10,067 bases of DNA from Bacteroidales bacterium (GTDB lineage Bacteria; Bacteroidota; Bacteroidia; Bacteroidales; UBA7960), in NCBI GenBank assembly GCA_003557765.1, contig PWNO01000007.1:1-10067 (forward strand), read 5' to 3'. The notes below the pieces were generated by a model, which made no database searches, was not told the origin of the DNA, and was given only the letters and a program-made list of their open reading frames with translations. Below are positions 7,676 through 10,067 of the stretch, piece by piece; position 1 is the stretch's first letter; each line of letters opens with the position of its first letter. A program made the translations under genes and the position numbers.

Positions 7676-8581
7676 ATGAATGAAGAGAAAGTAAAAGGAA
7701 CGAAGAACCTGCAAATTGGTCTTATCGTAGTAGCGGCAGTTCTGCTGCTCTCCATTATCGGGAATGTCATTTACATGACAAGGTCAGGGCGCCTTGCTGA
7801 TGAAAAGGAACAGGTTATAAGCGAAAAGGAATCCCTTCAGATTGAAAAAGAAGTACTCAGTGAAGCCATTGATGTAAAAGACGGCATCATTGAAGAGCGC
7901 ACTGAAAAACTGGAGCTCCTCGCAGAAGAGCATGAAGCCTTGATGGCCGAAAAAGATGCCCGCATTGCTCAACTCAATCGTCAGGTGTCTGTCAGGGCCT
8001 CAGACCTTGAAGAACAAAAAGAACGCAATGATGAGCTCAAAAACAAAAAAGAGGAGCTTGAACATCAGATCGAGAAGCTTAGCGATGAGATTTACGCGCT
8101 TGAACAGGAAATGGATGCCCTTGCCGCTGCTTACGAGCAACTCGAAGCCAAAGGCAAGGAAGCAGCCAAGTTGAATGCCTATAACATCAATGTGCTTACC
8201 AAGTGGGATCGCTGGTTGTGTGCCGACCGTTACAATGTGTCACGGGCACGTCGCATTGATGAAACTTTGATTGGCTTTGAAGTAGATGGCAGTGTATTTA
8301 CTGAAGCTGGCCCCAAAAGCATCTACTTGCTGATGTATGACCCCCACGACAACCTGATGTACCCATCAGATGAAACCTTTGAAGCGGTGTATGAAGAAGC
8401 GGATGAAGTTATGCAAAGCGAGGCCTATTACACAGAGATGAGGGAGATCGAATATGCCCACGAACCAGTCATGCTCGAATTCAACATCCTGCACGCAGAT
8501 CGCCTCCCGGCCGGTCCATATCGTATTGAGGTTTATATTGACGGGAGATTAGCCAGAACAAAAGTAGTTACCCTGGACTAG
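7676..8581 (+). CDS. Unrecognised membrane-anchored coiled-coil protein
   Basis: A 301-residue protein I do not recognise as a named family. A short charged N-terminus (1-12) is followed by a single membrane helix at about 13-34 (IGLIVVAAVLLLSIIGNVIY). Residues about 38-165 are extremely rich in Glu, Lys and Leu in heptad-like order, a long coiled coil. The final 130 residues look globular and beta-rich: SIYLLMYDPHDN (215-226) and a closing strand pair in PAGPYRIEVYIDG (278-290), resembling a small beta-sandwich end. Topology with the C-terminus in the periplasm is likely but not proven, since basic residues flank both sides of the helix. The upstream gap of 81 bp has only a poor promoter candidate (TTTG at 7638-7641). 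No terminator separates it from rpmH. It might be a scaffold or envelope-tethering protein; that is speculation. Confidence 0.85.
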   Translation: MNEEKVKGTKNLQIGLIVVAAVLLLSIIGNVIYMTRSGRLADEKEQVISEKESLQIEKEVLSEAIDVKDGIIEERTEKLELLAEEHEALMAEKDARIAQLNRQVSVRASDLEEQKERNDELKNKKEELEHQIEKLSDEIYALEQEMDALAAAYEQLEAKGKEAAKLNAYNINVLTKWDRWLCADRYNVSRARRIDETLIGFEVDGSVFTEAGPKSIYLLMYDPHDNLMYPSDETFEAVYEEADEVMQSEAYYTEMREIEYAHEPVMLEFNILHADRLPAGPYRIEVYIDGRLARTKVVTLD

Positions 8582-8606
8582 ATCAGGCAAAAGTTTAACG
8601 TTGTCC

Positions 8607-8636
8607 TTGTTATTTTAAAATTATTGTTTATCTTTG
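8607..8636 (+). promoter_or_regulatory. Bacteroidota promoter of rpmH
   Basis: TTG (8607-8609), 19 bp spacer, TATCTTTG (8629-8636), an exact -7 consensus. This is 26 bp after the coiled-coil gene's stop and gives an untranslated leader of about 60 nt before rpmH. Confidence 0.8.
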
Positions 8637-8657
8637 CAGCCTGAAAAACAAAGGGCG

Positions 8658-8689
8658 GCCTGAATAATTACAGGCTTTCTTAACGTTAA
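8658..8689 (+). promoter_or_regulatory. Hairpin and palindrome in the rpmH leader
   Basis: GCCTG (8658-8662) pairs with CAGGC (8671-8675) over an 8-nt loop and is followed by TTTCTT. Directly after comes the palindrome TTAACGTTAA (8680-8689). Both lie between the promoter and the rpmH start. Ribosomal protein leaders often carry binding or attenuation structures; whether this one is functional is inference. Confidence 0.35.
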
Positions 8690-8701
8690 AACTACAGCAC
8701 A

Positions 8702-8857
8702 ATGAAAAGGACATTTCAACCTTCGGTAAGGAGCAGAAAAAATAAGCACGGATTCAGAAAGCGCAGTGCAACGAAAAGTGGAAAACAGGTGTTGGCTGCA
8801 CGCAGGGCAAAAGGAAGGAAAAAATTGTCCGTTTCCTCAGAAAAGACTCATAAGTAG
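8702..8857 (+). CDS. rpmH: 50S ribosomal protein bL34
   Basis: A 51-residue, strongly basic protein of the large ribosomal subunit. It starts MKRTFQPS, contains KHGFRKR (15-21), and has the diagnostic [15 protein letters not shown] (31-45). The length is normal for bL34, with a short tail SEKTHK as in other Bacteroidota. The ATG at 8702 is the only sensible start. It has its own consensus promoter and a bidirectional terminator downstream. The usual partner rnpA does not follow; the next gene is the convergent ygiQ homologue. Confidence 0.97.
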   Translation: MKRTFQPSVRSRKNKHGFRKRSATKSGKQVLAARRAKGRKKLSVSSEKTHK

Positions 8858-8885
8858 GTTTTGGTTAAGTAAATAGGTTTACAAT

Positions 8886-8922
8886 AAAAAGACCGATTCA
8901 TTCCCATGAATCGGTCTTTTTT
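8886..8922. terminator. Bidirectional terminator between rpmH and the ygiQ homologue
   Basis: AAAAAGACCGATTCAT (8886-8901) pairs perfectly with ATGAATCGGTCTTTTT (8906-8921) around the loop TCCC, with T-runs on both strands. It lies 28 bp after the rpmH stop and 2 bp from the stop of the minus-strand gene, so it can end both convergent transcripts. Confidence 0.93.
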
Positions 8923-8924
8923 AT

Positions 8925-10067
8925 TTATCCTTTCAGATTCCGGAAGAAATAAGCCTTCTGTTGTATCTTCTGCCTGTCAGTCGTGGCAGTGAATACCTGT
9001 TTTCCAGTGTAAGGATCAATCCCGGTATAATACATTGTCGTGGCCAAAGTCATCGGGGTGGGTGTGAATTCCTGAACCTGTTCCACCTTCAGTCCGAGCT
9101 TTTTCAGCACAGCTGCCAGTTTACGCATATCCTGTTCATGACTTCCGGGATGTCCGGAAATAAAATATGGAATCATCTGCCAGGGCAAGCCTTCGGCCCG
9201 GCATACTTTTTTAAACTGCGAATAAAACCGTTCAAAATATTTGAAAGAGGGCTTTCGCATGGCATGGAGCACCTGTTCCTCTGTATGTTCGGGAGCCAGC
9301 TTCAAACGTCCCGAAACGTGATGCCGAAGCAACTGCCGGGTATAGGCATGCAACCCATAGCGTTTGACCTCCTTGTCCGCTTTTCCCACAAGCATATCAT
9401 GCCGGATCCCGCTGCCAATGGTCAGCTTTTTTACGCCCGGTATTTGAAGGGCTTTCTCGTAGAGGCTGATCAGGGGATGATGATCGTAATCCAGGTTTTT
9501 GCATATTTCAGGATGCAGGCAGGAAGGCCGGCGGCAACGATGGCAAACCGACAGATCCTTTCCTCCCATGTTATACATATTTGCCGTTGGACCTCCCAGG
9601 TCTGTGATATGGCCTTTGAAACCCGGTGTCCGGGTAACTTGCTCCAGCTCCCGCATGACAGATGCTTCGGACCGGCTCACAACAAACTTACCCTGGTGGG
9701 CAGCGATCGCACAAAAACTGCAGCCACCGAAACAGCCCCTATGGGTGTTAACCGAGAAACGGATCATCTCGTATGCCGGAATGGGTGGTTTCTTTTTATA
9801 CCTGGGATGAGGCAAGCGGGTATATGGCAGATCATAGGGCATATCTGTCGCCTTTTGATCCGCTGGAGGAAAGGGTGGATTCACTATCACCAGCCCCTCC
9901 CCTGTGGGTTGAATCAGCCGGTTCGGTTGCCAGGAATTCGCCGCTTCATCGATGATCCGAAAAGCATCAGCAAACACTTTTTTATCCTGCAGGCAGCGAT
10001 CATGTGATGGACCCCAGGTGTCTTCATGCCCTTTAAGCGGCAGCAGCCTGTCTGCAGGGTTCACCAC
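8925..10067 (-). CDS. ygiQ: YgiQ-type radical SAM protein, C-terminal part (runs off the window)
   Basis: The 380 codons seen are the C-terminal part of a YgiQ (UPF0313) family radical SAM protein; the start lies beyond 10067 (E. coli YgiQ has about 740 residues). Counting from the window edge, the radical SAM motif CFGGCSFC supplies Cys112, Cys116 and Cys119 for the [4Fe-4S] cluster that splits S-adenosylmethionine. GGPTANMY (158-165) follows, then four more cysteines (175, 178, 183, 189) in the conserved pattern C-x2-C-x4-C-x5-C, possibly a second metal site. LAPEHTEE, PYFISGHPG and TMYYTG are further family blocks. The C-terminus ends soon after TMYYTGIDPYTGKQV. The reaction catalysed by YgiQ is not established to my knowledge. 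GTG codons at the window edge are in frame but internal. The gene ends at the terminator shared with rpmH. Confidence 0.95.
   Translation of the reverse strand: MVNPADRLLPLKGHEDTWGPSHDRCLQDKKVFADAFRIIDEAANSWQPNRLIQPTGEGLVIVNPPFPPADQKATDMPYDLPYTRLPHPRYKKKPPIPAYEMIRFSVNTHRGCFGGCSFCAIAAHQGKFVVSRSEASVMRELEQVTRTPGFKGHITDLGGPTANMYNMGGKDLSVCHRCRRPSCLHPEICKNLDYDHHPLISLYEKALQIPGVKKLTIGSGIRHDMLVGKADKEVKRYGLHAYTRQLLRHHVSGRLKLAPEHTEEQVLHAMRKPSFKYFERFYSQFKKVCRAEGLPWQMIPYFISGHPGSHEQDMRKLAAVLKKLGLKVEQVQEFTPTPMTLATTMYYTGIDPYTGKQVFTATTDRQKIQQKAYFFRNLKG

Noticed and set aside
8961..10007. A 348-codon plus-strand open frame
   Set aside because: It lies wholly antisense to the YgiQ homologue, whose conserved motifs are unmistakable. 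The plus-strand translation has no recognisable domain and no promoter or start context.

Overview
The window looks like an ordinary, vertically inherited piece of a Bacteroidota (Bacteroidetes) chromosome. Five promoter-like sites carry an exact or one-mismatch match to the phylum's TAnnTTTG -7 box, several with a TTG/TTTG -33 element 19-21 bp upstream. Translation starts have A/T-rich leaders and no clear Shine-Dalgarno sequence. The aminotransferase is also of a kind I recognise from Bacteroidales. I saw no phage, transposon, CRISPR or defence signature.

Layout from left to right: a serine tRNA (GCU) on the minus strand with a clean promoter; a minus-strand PLP-dependent class I/II aminotransferase, with a short tandem 8-mer repeat next to its stop; then, divergently, an integral membrane protein built from two homologous halves. 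Next comes a large exported S9 serine peptidase closely resembling the S9D glutamyl endopeptidases, closed by a strong terminator. It is followed by a Bcp-type peroxiredoxin, the dipeptidase PepD (M20C) with its own promoter, an unrecognised membrane-anchored coiled-coil protein, and the small ribosomal protein gene rpmH (bL34) with a promoter and a structured leader. The right end holds the C-terminal part of a YgiQ-type radical SAM protein on the minus strand. It converges on rpmH across a shared bidirectional terminator and runs off the window.

Most genes appear to be single-gene transcription units rather than one operon. Loosely, two genes are peptidases (an exported S9 enzyme and a cytosolic dipeptidase) and one is an aminotransferase, so peptide and amino-acid use recurs, but nothing in the sequence links them functionally. 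I found no convincing undescribed multi-gene system. The items most worth a second look are the duplicated membrane protein, the coiled-coil protein, the exported S9D peptidase, the structured rpmH leader and the second cysteine cluster of YgiQ.
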